In this document: positions 11,182-64,000 of the stretch, piece by piece
Position numbering within the stretch: the stretch's first letter is position 1
Layout of the letters: each line of letters starts with the position of its first letter
NCBI GenBank assembly: GCA_031763025.1
Contig: JASSKH010000003.1
Span: 8,324,578-8,388,577, forward strand
Length of the DNA stretch: 64,000 nucleotides
Origin: Macrocystis pyrifera
Lineage: Eukaryota > Sar > Phaeophyceae > Laminariales > Laminariaceae
Direction of reading: 5' to 3'
Translations under genes and position numbers: made by a program
Notes under the pieces: generated by a model
The model's input: only the letters and a program-made list of their open reading frames with translations
The model's database searches: none
What the model was told of the DNA's origin: nothing

Positions 11182-11482
11182 TTTTACAATCTGTGAGCTA
11201 GCATCTTTGGGGGTGTTTTGACTTGACAAGTGGGTAACGAGGTCTTTTCTTCGGAATCGTCATACGCGATTGAGAATTTCCTGGTTCGATGCAAACGCGG
11301 CGCAGCCGCGTTTATGGCCAGTTTTGGCCCGTTTTTCCTGTGGTTTGGGGTCAGGGTTAGGGTTAGGGTTAGGCTTAGGGTTAGGGGTTGGGTTGGGTCT
11401 TCGCCCGTACCTTGAACCCAACAGGAACCAAAATACCTGAACAGCCTACCAACCTGAAGATCCGAGCTCACAGATTGTAAAA
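11182..11482. mobile_element. ~300 bp inverted-repeat element carrying telomere-like units
   Basis: A perfect 18 bp terminal inverted repeat TTTTACAATCTGTGAGCT (11182-11199) pairs with 11465-11482. The pairing continues imperfectly inward (CATCTTTGGGGGTG against GATCTTCAGGTTGG). The interior contains TTAGGG-like units. A related end, TTTACAATCTGTGGG, occurs at about 25188. No ORF is convincing, so this is a MITE-like element. Its target duplication is unclear. Confidence 0.72.
11346..11400 (+). repeat. interstitial telomere-like repeats (TTAGGG)
   Basis: About five tandem units close to GGGTTA, with variants GGCTTA, GGGGTT and GGGTTGG. They sit inside the inverted-repeat element, so they were probably carried with it and are not a chromosome-fusion scar. 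Confidence 0.8.
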
Positions 11483-11766
11483 GGACCTCGTCGCCGAACT
11501 CGTTTCCACAGCGATGACGCATACACACGCCATATCTCCCTCCCCCTCGGCCTTCTTCGGGCACAGTGCTTATTTATATTCAGCCAAGCCTGCCGACCCC
11601 GCACGGCTCTTCGGGGCCTTCTGGTCCAACTTCGAGCGAATTCACATTAACAGCATCTCTGTACCACCCACTGCTAAGGCAGTCGATGCAATTACGCAGC
11701 TGCGGTCTGTCGGTCGCCGCCGCATAGTAGTATTATTTTAGTGTTATGGAAGACTTCGTATTAAGC

Positions 11767-12005
11767 ACGGGGGGGACGGATCTCTACCGTCCCCCGATTT
11801 TGCCCTTGTATCAAGCAGGGAGGGGGGCGGCTCTCTATCGTCCCCTAATTTCCCTTGTGTCAAACAGGGGGGGGGGGGGGGGGGGGGGAGGGCTCTCTAC
11901 CGTCTCCTGCCACTGGTGTGTCAAACGGGGGGGGGGCGGCTCTTTACCGTCCCGGGATTTCCCTAGTATCAAGCAGAGGGAGAGGGGCGGCTCTTTATCG
12001 TTCCC
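11767..12005 (+). repeat. minisatellite, about five 45-60 bp units
   Basis: Each unit reads GGGG(C/A)GG.TCTCTA(C/T)CGTCCC, then a spacer, then TATCAAGCAG or TGTCAAACGG. Units start near 11770, 11821, 11885, 11927 and 11980. G runs of up to about 20 lie between the units. Confidence 0.8.
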
Positions 12006-13029
12006 TTCTGATTTCAGTTTCACGTAGGTATTGTTCAGGCATAGAGGGAGAGGGCGATGCCAGGTACCCCCTCCCCCTGTCCGGAGGGCCGAAGTTGAAT
12101 AATTCGACGTGAGGTGTCGAAAAAGATTTTTTCGGGCGCCCTTGGAGAGATGGAGAAAGGAATGCGGCGGTGGGCAACAGAAGTGCACAAGTACCAATAA
12201 CTCGAAGTACGTACAACCAGATATTAATCACTACCATACACTCTGTATCGGTCGCCTGACGAGATCACAGCGCACCATACATCTACAGCTACAGCGACTT
12301 ATTGCCCTGCTCCGCACGCCGTTGTATATCGGCCGTTTGTTATGATATTGCCTTGAATGAGGTTGAAAGCCCGGTAAAAGCACCTGGGTTCAGGCACTGG
12401 GATCGTATTCGCAATACTTGGAAGGCGTATCTTAGATGGAAAACCAGGGGTTTTCCAGAGGGGCACGAGCTTGTGATCTCAGTCTCCTCGTGCACGGAAG
12501 GAATAAAACTGGTCTTCTTCTATCTCTATAAGCAAGCATCACACGTGAGTACCAACGAGTACCGACTTAATAGGCAGACCTGTCCAGGGATACAAAGTGT
12601 CCCGCCCGCTGATCTTAACAAGTGGCGTCGTCGGCGGGACAAAATAGTGAGGCACTCCTTATCCCCTTATCCCCTGAATAAAACGATCGTGTCCACTTTT
12701 GAGGGACCGAGAGGTCCAAATTTGTTAAGGAACGTCGCCATATAAGTAGGGCCCCTGGCGCCCCGACGCACTACGAGTATGGGCGACATACTAACTGTTT
12801 ATGTTGCTGCTGCAGGTACGAAGTGGAGTATTACGGAAAATTGCTCGACCAGCAAATTTCAAAATCCCCAATTCCAGCAGTGCAAGAAGCATTGTTGATG
12901 ATATCCATAGTCTAAAATTACATATTTTGTGCTTATCATATTTGGTTCATTGGTTTTTTATGGTTACTCTTAAGTATAATTATGTCAATATCGTCTCCTC
13001 AACATGGAAGTAAAAATTCATTTCACACC
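12006..13029. other. no gene seen
   Basis: The + frame 12302-12745 is the longest here, with mixed composition. It has no motif, no codon bias like the P450 exons, and no matching splice context. I treat it as chance. Confidence 0.4.
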
Positions 13030-13300
13030 ACAGCAAGCAGTGTAAGGGTGAGTTGATCGGAGAGCTTTTCCCTCTAAAATTAATTCCACATTTTTTTTCG
13101 CGCAATTTTTCAATCAGATTTTAAATCACCTGTTTTTTTTTTTTCCAAATAAATATATATATGTGAAATTTAGCAAACTTAATTTTTTTTTGCTTCTGGA
13201 GAATTTCACGAAGATTGACAGAACGCCTCCGTATATTGATACATATTTCCAATTATTTCCATACTTTGGAAATAATGGAAAAAAAGCTCGCCAATAAGAA
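13030..13300. repeat. dispersed ~270 bp AT-rich repeat, copy 1
   Basis: Shares blocks with 29785-30052: ATCGGAGAGCTTTT, TTTTTTTCGCGCAATTTTT, GAATTTCACGAA, TGACAGAACGCCTCCG, TTGATACATAT and ACTTTGGAAAT, ending in AAGAATGA. No ORF. Probably a non-autonomous element. Confidence 0.8.
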
Positions 13301-14375
13301 TGAGTAAGTACCGGTACTGGATTTTTTCTACTACTGCTGTATTTCCAACCACCAACCTATTTATAGTACGTACGTATGCAGATCAGAGCGCACCTGGTAC
13401 ACAGCTGCTAGCAGTACTCTGTGCATTCCTGTACAGTAGTAGTCAGTATACAACAGCAGTAGCATATTTTATAGAATACCAATGCAAGGGAGTATTATTA
13501 CCACCATTTATTTCGAAGAGAAATATAAGAACCAGGCAGTGGGAGTAACAGCGCGACGTGCCGGTGTACATTTTCTTTCGGTTGGTTGTAAAAATGTGCG
13601 TAGTTCGGCAAAAACAATAGTTCTACGAAATGAACGAAGCCCCACAACAATAATAATACACAAAAAAATCTACGCAGAGGGGGCGCAGAAAGAAATAATA
13701 CCTGTTAATACCAGGTACCGCACATCGTACCATGGGACCATGGGTTCAAGCCCGGGTATATACATATTTTTTTTCTGAAGCAGGAAGTCGAGGAGCACGA
13801 AATGATACCCACTTTAAGTACGTACGTAAACGAAAATCTCTGCAGATCTCTCCGAACCTACTTAAAGAGAAACACCTCGAGGAGCCAGGAGAAGAGGATT
13901 GGCATCTTCCACAATTATTTTCTGTCTTTTTTGTTGTGGTGCGGTTCACTCACTCGAGTCGTATGACGTATCAGATCTATCCTGAAATTAATTTCTACTC
14001 AATGTACAGTCAGTTCTCCTGTTGTTGTTGCTGCTGTTGTTTATTGTGCTGCTGCAGCGCCGAAGGATCTCCAGAGCCCAGGACAGTTCCTGGCTTCTTC
14101 AAACTAAAACGTACATCACCGCCCGCCATCACCACCACCACCACCACCAACCACCACCACCAGACCATCAAAAACCCGCCACTCTCTAGAAATAAATACG
14201 TATTCCGTCGTGCACACAACAGCAACTAAGCAGGAGGAGGCTACAAGGAGGCGAACAGGAAATACATATACAAGAAGAGAGGAGAAATAGGAGGAGAGAA
14301 GAGGGCTACTATACAGCAAAGTACCACGCTGCTTCTTCTTCGTCGTCTGCCTTCTTTGGTTCGAAGGAGGAGGAG
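13301..14375 (+). promoter_or_regulatory. upstream region of the P450 gene
   Basis: Sequence 5' of the P450 start codon. It contains a (ACC)n run at 14125-14163 and a purine-rich stretch with AGGAGG-type units at 14231-14305 and 14365-14375. I see no clear TATA box or initiator, and the transcription start cannot be placed from sequence alone. Confidence 0.3.
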
Positions 14376-57741
<43,366 letters not shown>

Positions 57742-60106
57742 CCATGCGACCACGACTAACTAGTCGATCGCACCAAAATAAGCAAATCAACTTACATTGC
57801 GGGGGCAAGGTAGCCGGTTCCCCCGCCCCCCCCCCCCCCCCGGGGAAAATGCCGCACGGTGGATTCGATTCCGAAAGTCGTACAAAAGAGTGCACTCAAA
57901 TGAGGAGCATTTCTCGATGTTGGGTAGAGCAGGAGATTACCTCTGGGAGAGGAGTGCGTGTCGGGCGCGAGTATACGAATACTAGTTGTTTGTTTCAGGA
58001 CTGCTTGTTGCGGGCCGCAAGGGCAAGTTGTGTGGACAACGCCTGCACGGCAGCCAGCTCCGGATGCATTTTTGCTGGTGCGCGATATATATATATATAA
58101 TATATATATACCCACTGCCGTTCTTTGTTTGTTAGTCCAATCTGTTTTGAGTTCCGTGGTTCTCGCTTGCGAGGTTTGACACGTTCCCGAGGACAACGCT
58201 ATAAAGGGTCGCCTTCTTGTCTTCTGTATTTGCAAGAAAAACGTTTGCGTAGATGTTGTGCAGAGACGGGGAGCAGCAGCAGTTCATTTTCACGAGAGGA
58301 CCACGAACGATTGTGTCTCGCTCACGCCTTTTATCCATACGTCATGCTGTAAACATCCAAAACGGCGAGGGCGCGAGCGACTTAGAGAGCCCACTGGTTC
58401 TGCTTTTTTCTTCAGCCTTCACCTTTTTTTTTTGTTTCTTCTTTTTGTTGGAGACACTAGAAGCACCGGGTGGAGGCCGGAGCGATCCTTGCCGACGAAT
58501 GCTTGTCACCACCACCCCCTTTTTATAGCACCGCTTACGCCTAGGCTCCTTTCCATGGTAGTGATGGGAGCTGGGAGTGCAAAATGTGTGTAGTATCAAG
58601 GAATACCGGAATACATACGATGACAAATACGTGCTGACCGGCTGGCGGCAGCACTTAGTTCGGCATTTTACTTTTTTTTTTGGCTGCGCACTTCTGCCTT
58701 TTTTCTTTATGTTGGCTCTTTATTGTTGGTTTGCGTGGTGTTGTGTGTGCTCTCATGAGCAGTTTAGTTTCGAGTTGAGCATTTCACTTCGTGTACGTAG
58801 CTCTGCGAGATGCGGGTTTTCTCTAAATTTGCTTTTGCTCTCTTGAACGTATACGCGTCTTCTGTTAAGGAGCGTTTCAGGGATTTTCATTTGGTCGCCC
58901 CCCCCCCCCCCCTCTGCTTAGAGGAGACAACCGGGTTAGACAAATCGCACCAGTGTGCGTAGTGGTGAACCCACGCCCCCCGGAGCCGTGTGTAGCTACC
59001 AATAGCAGTAGAGTAGGCGGTAGTGAGAGGGATAGTCCGTATTGTAGATGCAATCGAGCCCCAGGGTGCATTTACCAAGAGCCAAGATGCATTGGTGTTT
59101 GTACGGACGCTGATGTGTTCGATGCTGGAGCGCATTTCTTTCTGTGAGCGGTACGTTCTGTCTCATCGACAAGAACCAGGAACTGACCCCCCCCCCCCCC
59201 CCCCCCCCCTCCCGAATCCTCTGCGCTCCTTGAGAGTCTAGACTGTTCTTCACTTCCTTAAATACGCGAGTCGTGGGTGGGAGACTTGAGTACGATATAT
59301 ACTAGACGAACGTTCAGGCTTAGGGGCCCGGGCTCCAAACTTCGTGGTGAACGACCCTCGTTGCCATAATCTCACGGGAGTTTTTTTTTTTATTTTCCAT
59401 GGGAGGCGTGGGTTCTCCCCCGTAGAATATTTCGGGAGGTCTCACAGGCCCCACTGGCTGGAGTGTGTGCTTCCCATTCGATTGTCGGCGATACCGATTT
59501 CGTGGCGTTGCATGCCACGTCCTGTATTAAGGCGATGCTGACTGGAGTTAGCTTGCGGTGTTTGCGCCGGATCTGTGGGGTTGTATTGAGCGTGTGTCAA
59601 TTCGAACCGCCTTGGTCGACCAAGTGACGTCATCGATGCAATGTTTGACGTCGATTCACGTGTAGGTGGGTAATTTCGTGTAAAACGGCGCTGGCCGGAG
59701 TTTGACCCTATTGAGATGGTGATCATTGGGTCGGGCGACTTCGTTCCCGTATTTTTGTGTAATTAGTTGTTGTTGAAAGAACAGCGCCCGCTCAATCTTT
59801 CTATCGATCTGTCTATTCATCCACGGGCCAGCCTCAAGATAAAATACACCGACGATGTCAGCTGGCTGTCTGCTGCCTTGTGACTCAACAACTCCTCGAG
59901 GTTAATAGGAAATAGGAAATTAGGTGAAACAAGAATGCCGGAGGGCACGGAAGACGTTCCTTGCTTCGAGGATTTATTCGAATATGGGCGAGGCGAGGAA
60001 ACGACAAATGGTGCTCGGACGACGGCAACAACTTTATATTATGTTGATCGCTGGTGCCGACACACGGTGCCCGTTTTTTTCTATTAAACTAATACAAATA
60101 CGTCAG
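57742..60106. other. downstream intergenic sequence, no gene resolved
   Basis: C tracts at about 57823-57842, 58898-58912 and 59188-59208, and a (TA)n run at 58087-58110. Overlapping short frames near 58900-59250 on both strands show no recognised domain. Confidence 0.45.
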
Positions 60107-60235
60107 CTGCCTGGTCGGTGCTAATATTTTCAAGCTGCGGGGTATGCCGGTTGCTCGCGTTCTACATCCCTCGTAAATGGCTAGAGGCCGTTGACTCCCC
60201 TGGGTCCTACGAGGGTCACCAGGACGAGAACAAAG
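60107..60235 (+). CDS. candidate exon of an unidentified membrane protein
   Basis: An open frame without ATG, bounded by an acceptor-like site (CTATTAAACTAATACAAATACGTCAG, branch-like ACTAATAC inside) and a donor AAAG|GTAAGG. It reads AWSVLIFSSCGVCRLLAFYI, then PRKWLEAVDSPGSYEGHQDE: a possible membrane segment followed by a polar tail. I do not recognise the family. Splice-like borders and non-repetitive composition support it; a matching upstream exon was not found. Confidence 0.35.
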
Positions 60236-60722
60236 GTAAGGGCCATTTCAGTCTATAATCATTCTGCGCACTGAAACTATATTACCACCCACGTTGACGG
60301 GTGTAAAAACTGACAGTATCATTACCGTACAGCTGAGATATCATTTTACATTGGCCTTCCTCGCCTATCGGCTTCCGTGGGCCTGTTTCTATCTGAAGCG
60401 GTAGAGCACGCCAAACGAAATAGAACATGAAGAAGCTTGGTCCGCCCTAGTATACACTAAGCACGAACCAGAAACCCTCCCACTACCACCCCAGCGCAGT
60501 GTAGGCTTACCCACGACCGACTTCAAAGCTGTCTAGGCGGACCCTCCACCCTTTGATGCAACCTAGGACGGTACCTTATCATCCCACGCACGCGTTCTCT
60601 GGTTCGGGTTGGAGGTTTTACGAACAGCTCGAAGCCACCATATGTGGTTGGGATATATGGCTTCTCTTCCCACGGTGCTTCTCGGAGAATGGATGTAGTG
60701 ACGAAGGTGCGTGAGTGTGTGT

Positions 60723-60815
60723 GTCGGGGGGGGTGTAATCATTTGTTGATTGCCGTAGTCGTTTGACCATTGAACACTCACCACTTTCGAATCGGAGCGC
60801 CGTTCCTACTCTTAA
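60723..60815 (-). repeat. poly(C)-linked repeat, beta 3' end
   Basis: Minus strand: GAACGGCGCTCCGATTCGAA, GTTCAATGGTCAAACGACTA, CAACAAATGATTACACC, then C8. Confidence 0.75.
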
Positions 60816-60962
60816 TAGACACCTCCAACATGTGTGTGATCATTACCTTTTGTTTTTCCATATCAAACATTGTTTAGTTTCGCATATCTTATCCCCTTCT
60901 TGTATCGCCTTTTGTAGCCATCATCTATCTGCTGGGATAGCGTGGGGCGGGGGTGTACAGCG

Positions 60963-61290
60963 TGGAGGGGGGGTGTACTCGGTATCGTGCATGGTCGTAG
61001 TCGTACGATCATAGACCCTCGCGTCCCTACAACGCCGGGACGGAGTACGTCGAATTTTCACCGACCAAGCAGTCATTGCTTGCACCACGCGTGGAGCACC
61101 GGTGAGGTGTTTGGGGGTAAGGGTGAGCTGCATCCTACTACGAACCACTTGTGAGGCGGACTCGCATATCGACGACAACTTCAATGAGTCGATTTATTTT
61201 CCGGTGTGGGGGGCGTACTGATTTGTTGCTTGCCTCAGTCATTTAACCGTTGACCACGCATCCCTTTCAGGAAGGAGCAACGTTCCTACC
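60963..61290 (-). repeat. poly(C)-linked repeat, partial, beta plus alpha in tandem
   Basis: 61205-61290 is a beta end. 60968-61200 is an alpha copy with GGTCGTAGTCGTACGATCAT, GAGCTGCATCCTACTACGAA and GATTTATTTTCCGGTGTGG. The arrangement mirrors 23820-24088 in reverse. Confidence 0.8.
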
Positions 61291-61411
61291 CCTAGAAGAG
61301 ACACCTCCGACGTTTGGACGCTCGTTACCTGCCTCCCATATATACCAGGCATCAAGTATTACAAAAAAAGTGTTCATCGTATCCCCTTCCTGGAATATTC
61401 CCACGATATAG

Positions 61412-61541
61412 CTCCGCATTCAAGTACCAAGTAAACAACTGCAACCGTTCCTGGCGGGGCAATACTGTTACCAACGCCTTGAGGAATACGAAGACCTTCA
61501 GCGGTTCGAACCCCGACTACTTCGACGACTGGTACAATTAA
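61412..61541 (+). CDS. candidate terminal exon, unidentified
   Basis: Follows an acceptor-like CACGATATAG and ends in TAA. It reads SAFKYQVNNCNRSWRGNTVT, then NALRNTKTFSGSNPDYFDDWYN, with C/G-ending codons like those of the P450 exons. Another frame stays open across 61412-61732 and contains RLVQLSLFLAVIAIPIAGFR, a possible membrane segment, so the correct frame is uncertain. Its phase does not match a direct join to 60107-60235. Confidence 0.3.
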
Positions 61542-61544
61542 GCC

Positions 61545-62121
61545 TGTTTCTCGCAGTCATCGCCATACCGATCGCAGGCTTCCGGTATTGCTGCGTGAAA
61601 CCATGCGATATCAAGCATCACTGGCAGAGACTGCCGAGGTATCAGTGTCACCATGAGTCCACAGAACACATTGTGGGCTTAAAAAATCCTCGCGGAGACA
61701 TCGAACAATGTAGCAAACCGCACAAGGTATAGACGAGCTCTCAACTCGGTACGCCTAATGGTGTGCTATAGTGCTCGATGTCTCGGCAAGGATTTGTTTT
61801 ACGCCCATATTGTGCAACGCGGGGGTTCCGGCCACCTGTGTTGGTTCAACGCTAGGTCGCCGGAAAGGTGTTTCACGAGATCGTTGCAAATATTATATCG
61901 CTTGGGATTGCCGGAAATAAGCCTTTCGGAATCGCTACAGCACTGTACGTTGGGACTGCCGGGGCTTCCACATGGCCACAATACCAACGTGGGATCTTCG
62001 GAGAGGAGGTGTCCTTGGGGATCGGGCCCCAGTATCATATTTTTGGGGATCGCCGATGAAGAACGCATTCTACAATTGCCGCATCATCATCGTTCGTAGG
62101 GTATACTGGAACGACTCTTCT
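61545..62121. other. no gene resolved; GGGACTGCCGG words
   Basis: TTGGGATTGCCGGAA (61903) and TTGGGACTGCCGGGG (61949) are outlying copies of the tandem unit at 62122. Other content is not recognised. Confidence 0.45.
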
Positions 62122-62267
62122 TCTGGGGTCGCTGAGCCTCATTGTTGTGTTTTAGGACTGCCGGAAGATCGTTTCTAGGGTCGCTGCAGTTATCGTCGTT
62201 TGGGACTGCCGGAAAATCGTGTCTGGGGTCGCTGAATATCACAATCGGTTTGGGACTGACTTTCGAG
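62122..62267 (+). repeat. minisatellite, three ~46-52 bp units
   Basis: Units start at 62122, 62174 and 62222: TCTGGGGTCGCTGA or TCTAGGGTCGCTG, then a spacer, then GGGACTGCCGGAA(A/G)ATCGT. Confidence 0.8.
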
Positions 62268-62870
62268 AAACAGCACACCACGGAATAGTTTCGGCACTTT
62301 TCGCAGTAAGTAGCATGCAAGACGAATATGCTACTCGTAGAGCCAAGTTCTCGAGTAATCTATCTAGTTACAACCGTATATTTCGTATGATTGTAAAAAA
62401 AACGATACTTTAATCAAGTGTTTTTTGAAGCCCAATTTATCATAGCAACTTAGAGTGGGACAATGCAAAATCAAAGCATAACAGTTTTTTCTCCCACGCA
62501 CATCCAAAACGCACGCTTCTCCCTACGGCGGCATGTCCGGCACCGTTTTCTTAACGTCGCAGGTTGGCGTTAGCATACTGTTGTAAAAATTGTGCTTCCA
62601 CGGTGCTTGTCGTCGCATCAGCAGCGATTTGCGGCTGCTCTATTGCAGCAGTGCGGTTGCTATTTTTAATCTTTGATGAGATTGTATCCTTCACCCTCGC
62701 TCTGATATTCGCATCATCTGATGCGTGCGTCGTCTTCTATCACCGTGCGCGATGAAAGCATCACTGATGTTAGAAACGGACGGAATCTCTGAAGGCCCCT
62801 AAATAGCATCTCCACCTCTTCTCTTCTGCTCGTGTTTAAAGTCGTCCCGACTTCGTGAAGCTTGGTCATG
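62268..62870. other. no gene seen
   Basis: Mixed composition with short frames only. Confidence 0.4.
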
Positions 62871-62879
62871 TCGAATTGC

Positions 62880-63300
62880 CTACTTACCAGGTACCAGGTA
62901 GCAGGGGCCGTCCTGGGAAAGCAAGCATGCGTATTCCACCGCATACTCCAAGTGCCAGGTAGCAGGTACCAGAGAGCATCCACAACCATCCTCAACTCAA
63001 ACACCACCCGCAGCAGCACCACTAGTTGAGCACCAGCAGCAGCAGAAGCTTCCGGCTGCTGGTGGTGGTGATTGTAGTGGCTTCTGGTTTTGGCGGTGGC
63101 AGTGGGCATCTATTTTAATTTGGGGCGTGCTCACTGGAAACCCGATACCAGGTACCAGGTACCAGAAACGATCCTCCTTACCACCACCAGCTGTCCAGTA
63201 TCAGCAGCAGCAGCAGCAGAAGCTTGTTGTTGGTGGAGGTGGCAGTGGTGGCGGTTGCTGCCGGTGGTTGTGGCGGTGGTGATGGGCATCATCTGTATCT
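62880..63300 (+). repeat. diverged direct duplication with CAG and CCAGGTA words
   Basis: CCAGGTACCAGGTA (62887) and CCAGGTACCAGGTACCAG (63148) each lead, about 50-120 bp later, to AGCAGCAGCAGAAGCTT and GGTGGTGGTGAT..GTGGCAGTGG..GATGGGCATC-type sequence. Confidence 0.65.
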
Positions 63301-64000
63301 CGCTGTTGTTCAAGACTTATTGTCGTTGTCGTCTACAAATTCTACCTGCCTGTGGTACGTACTTGGTGCTATTAATAGTTGAAAGATTTTTGCGCTGATG
63401 CGCATCGCTCAACCACAAAAGGCGATGCCCCAAGACAAGTGCTCAATTGTAGGGTTTATAACCGAATGCATTCGCTCCAACAAACTCAGATAACAAAATG
63501 AGACACGTCACAAAACTTGTTCGAGACCAGACAGGAGAGTATACGTCAGGGGAGTACATTGGAACCAAGTAAATATAATTTGCATGAAAAAACGCAAATC
63601 CATCCAGAAAACCCCCGCACTGTTTTGTTTTTTACTATTGACGTGTCTTTGGAGTGTTCTTGTTATTGCCGGCCTAGACTAGAGTGGGGATACTATTAAT
63701 AGGTATGCTCTTGCTGTCCAACACCAATCCCAAGAAACTTGTCTTATTATATCGTATTGGCAATGATTGTTGTTGTGTTGTTGTTGGCCTACATTAGGTG
63801 TGCTGTGTCTTTCCCACGCAACTACCAAGTAATATTTTCTGAAAAGCGTAGGAGCAGTAGTTCGAATGGGGTTACTACAAGAACGGTGGGAATGAGGAGC
63901 GTGGCGTATGCTCCTAACTGATCAATCTCAACACATACAACACACGTGTCCAACACAAGAACCGCCAACGCAGTAGCTTCTTGCAGTTAGGAGTGTTGAC
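63301..64000. other. no gene seen
   Basis: A frame at 63739-63921 starts with a hydrophobic stretch but has TTG and not ATG at its start and no splice context, so I do not call it. Confidence 0.4.

Noticed and set aside
11346-11400. Chromosome end or fusion point
   Set aside because: The TTAGGG-like units are few, degenerate and enclosed in an inverted-repeat element.
58877-59253. Overlapping frames around 59 kb as an element relic
   Set aside because: Several frames are open on both strands but none has a recognisable motif, so no family can be named.

Overview
This window is nuclear DNA of a eukaryote. It has one intron-rich gene with GT-AG splice sites, many dispersed non-autonomous repeats, a LINE relic, tRNA-derived SINE-like sequences and long triplet microsatellites. 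There is no operon structure. Long introns, vertebrate-type TTAGGG-like units and the mix of repeats fit a photosynthetic stramenopile such as a brown alga, but this assignment is inference and not proven by the sequence.

The only gene I can reconstruct with confidence is a membrane-anchored cytochrome P450 on the + strand at 14376-57741. Its 13 exons join in frame to 603 codons. They carry an N-terminal membrane anchor, a proline-rich hinge, the C-helix WxxxR, the I-helix AGTETT, ExxR, PERW and the heme loop FGAGPRVCPG. About 1.8 kb of coding sequence is spread over 43.4 kb. The first intron alone is about 24.4 kb and holds most of the repeats.

Layout. 1-5.6 kb: repeats, with a possible decayed coding relic at 1.8-2.4 kb. 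5.6-8.1 kb: a GAA/TTC microsatellite and a 5'-truncated, broken R2/CRE-like LINE on the - strand. 8.3-12.1 kb: a poly(C)-linked repeat, a MITE, a (TAC)n tract, a foldback element, an inverted-repeat element carrying telomere-like units, and a minisatellite. 14.4-57.7 kb: the P450 gene with its repeat-filled introns. 57.7-64 kb: poly(C)-linked repeats, two candidate exons of an unidentified gene (about 60.1 and 61.4 kb), and small tandem repeats.

Four repeat families dominate: (1) a palindromic ~105-120 bp MITE with TA target duplications (15 copies); (2) a repeat family whose 3' end is a GAGTAC-like sequence followed by a poly(C) tract, variably 5'-truncated, about 0.5 kb when full length; (3) tRNA-derived SINE-like copies; (4) a short palindrome built on GCAGTCCCG...CGGGACTGC. 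None of the many short ORFs outside the P450 exons and the LINE relic gives convincing coding evidence. Poly-Leu, poly-Glu, poly-Ser and poly-Thr frames are translations of microsatellites.
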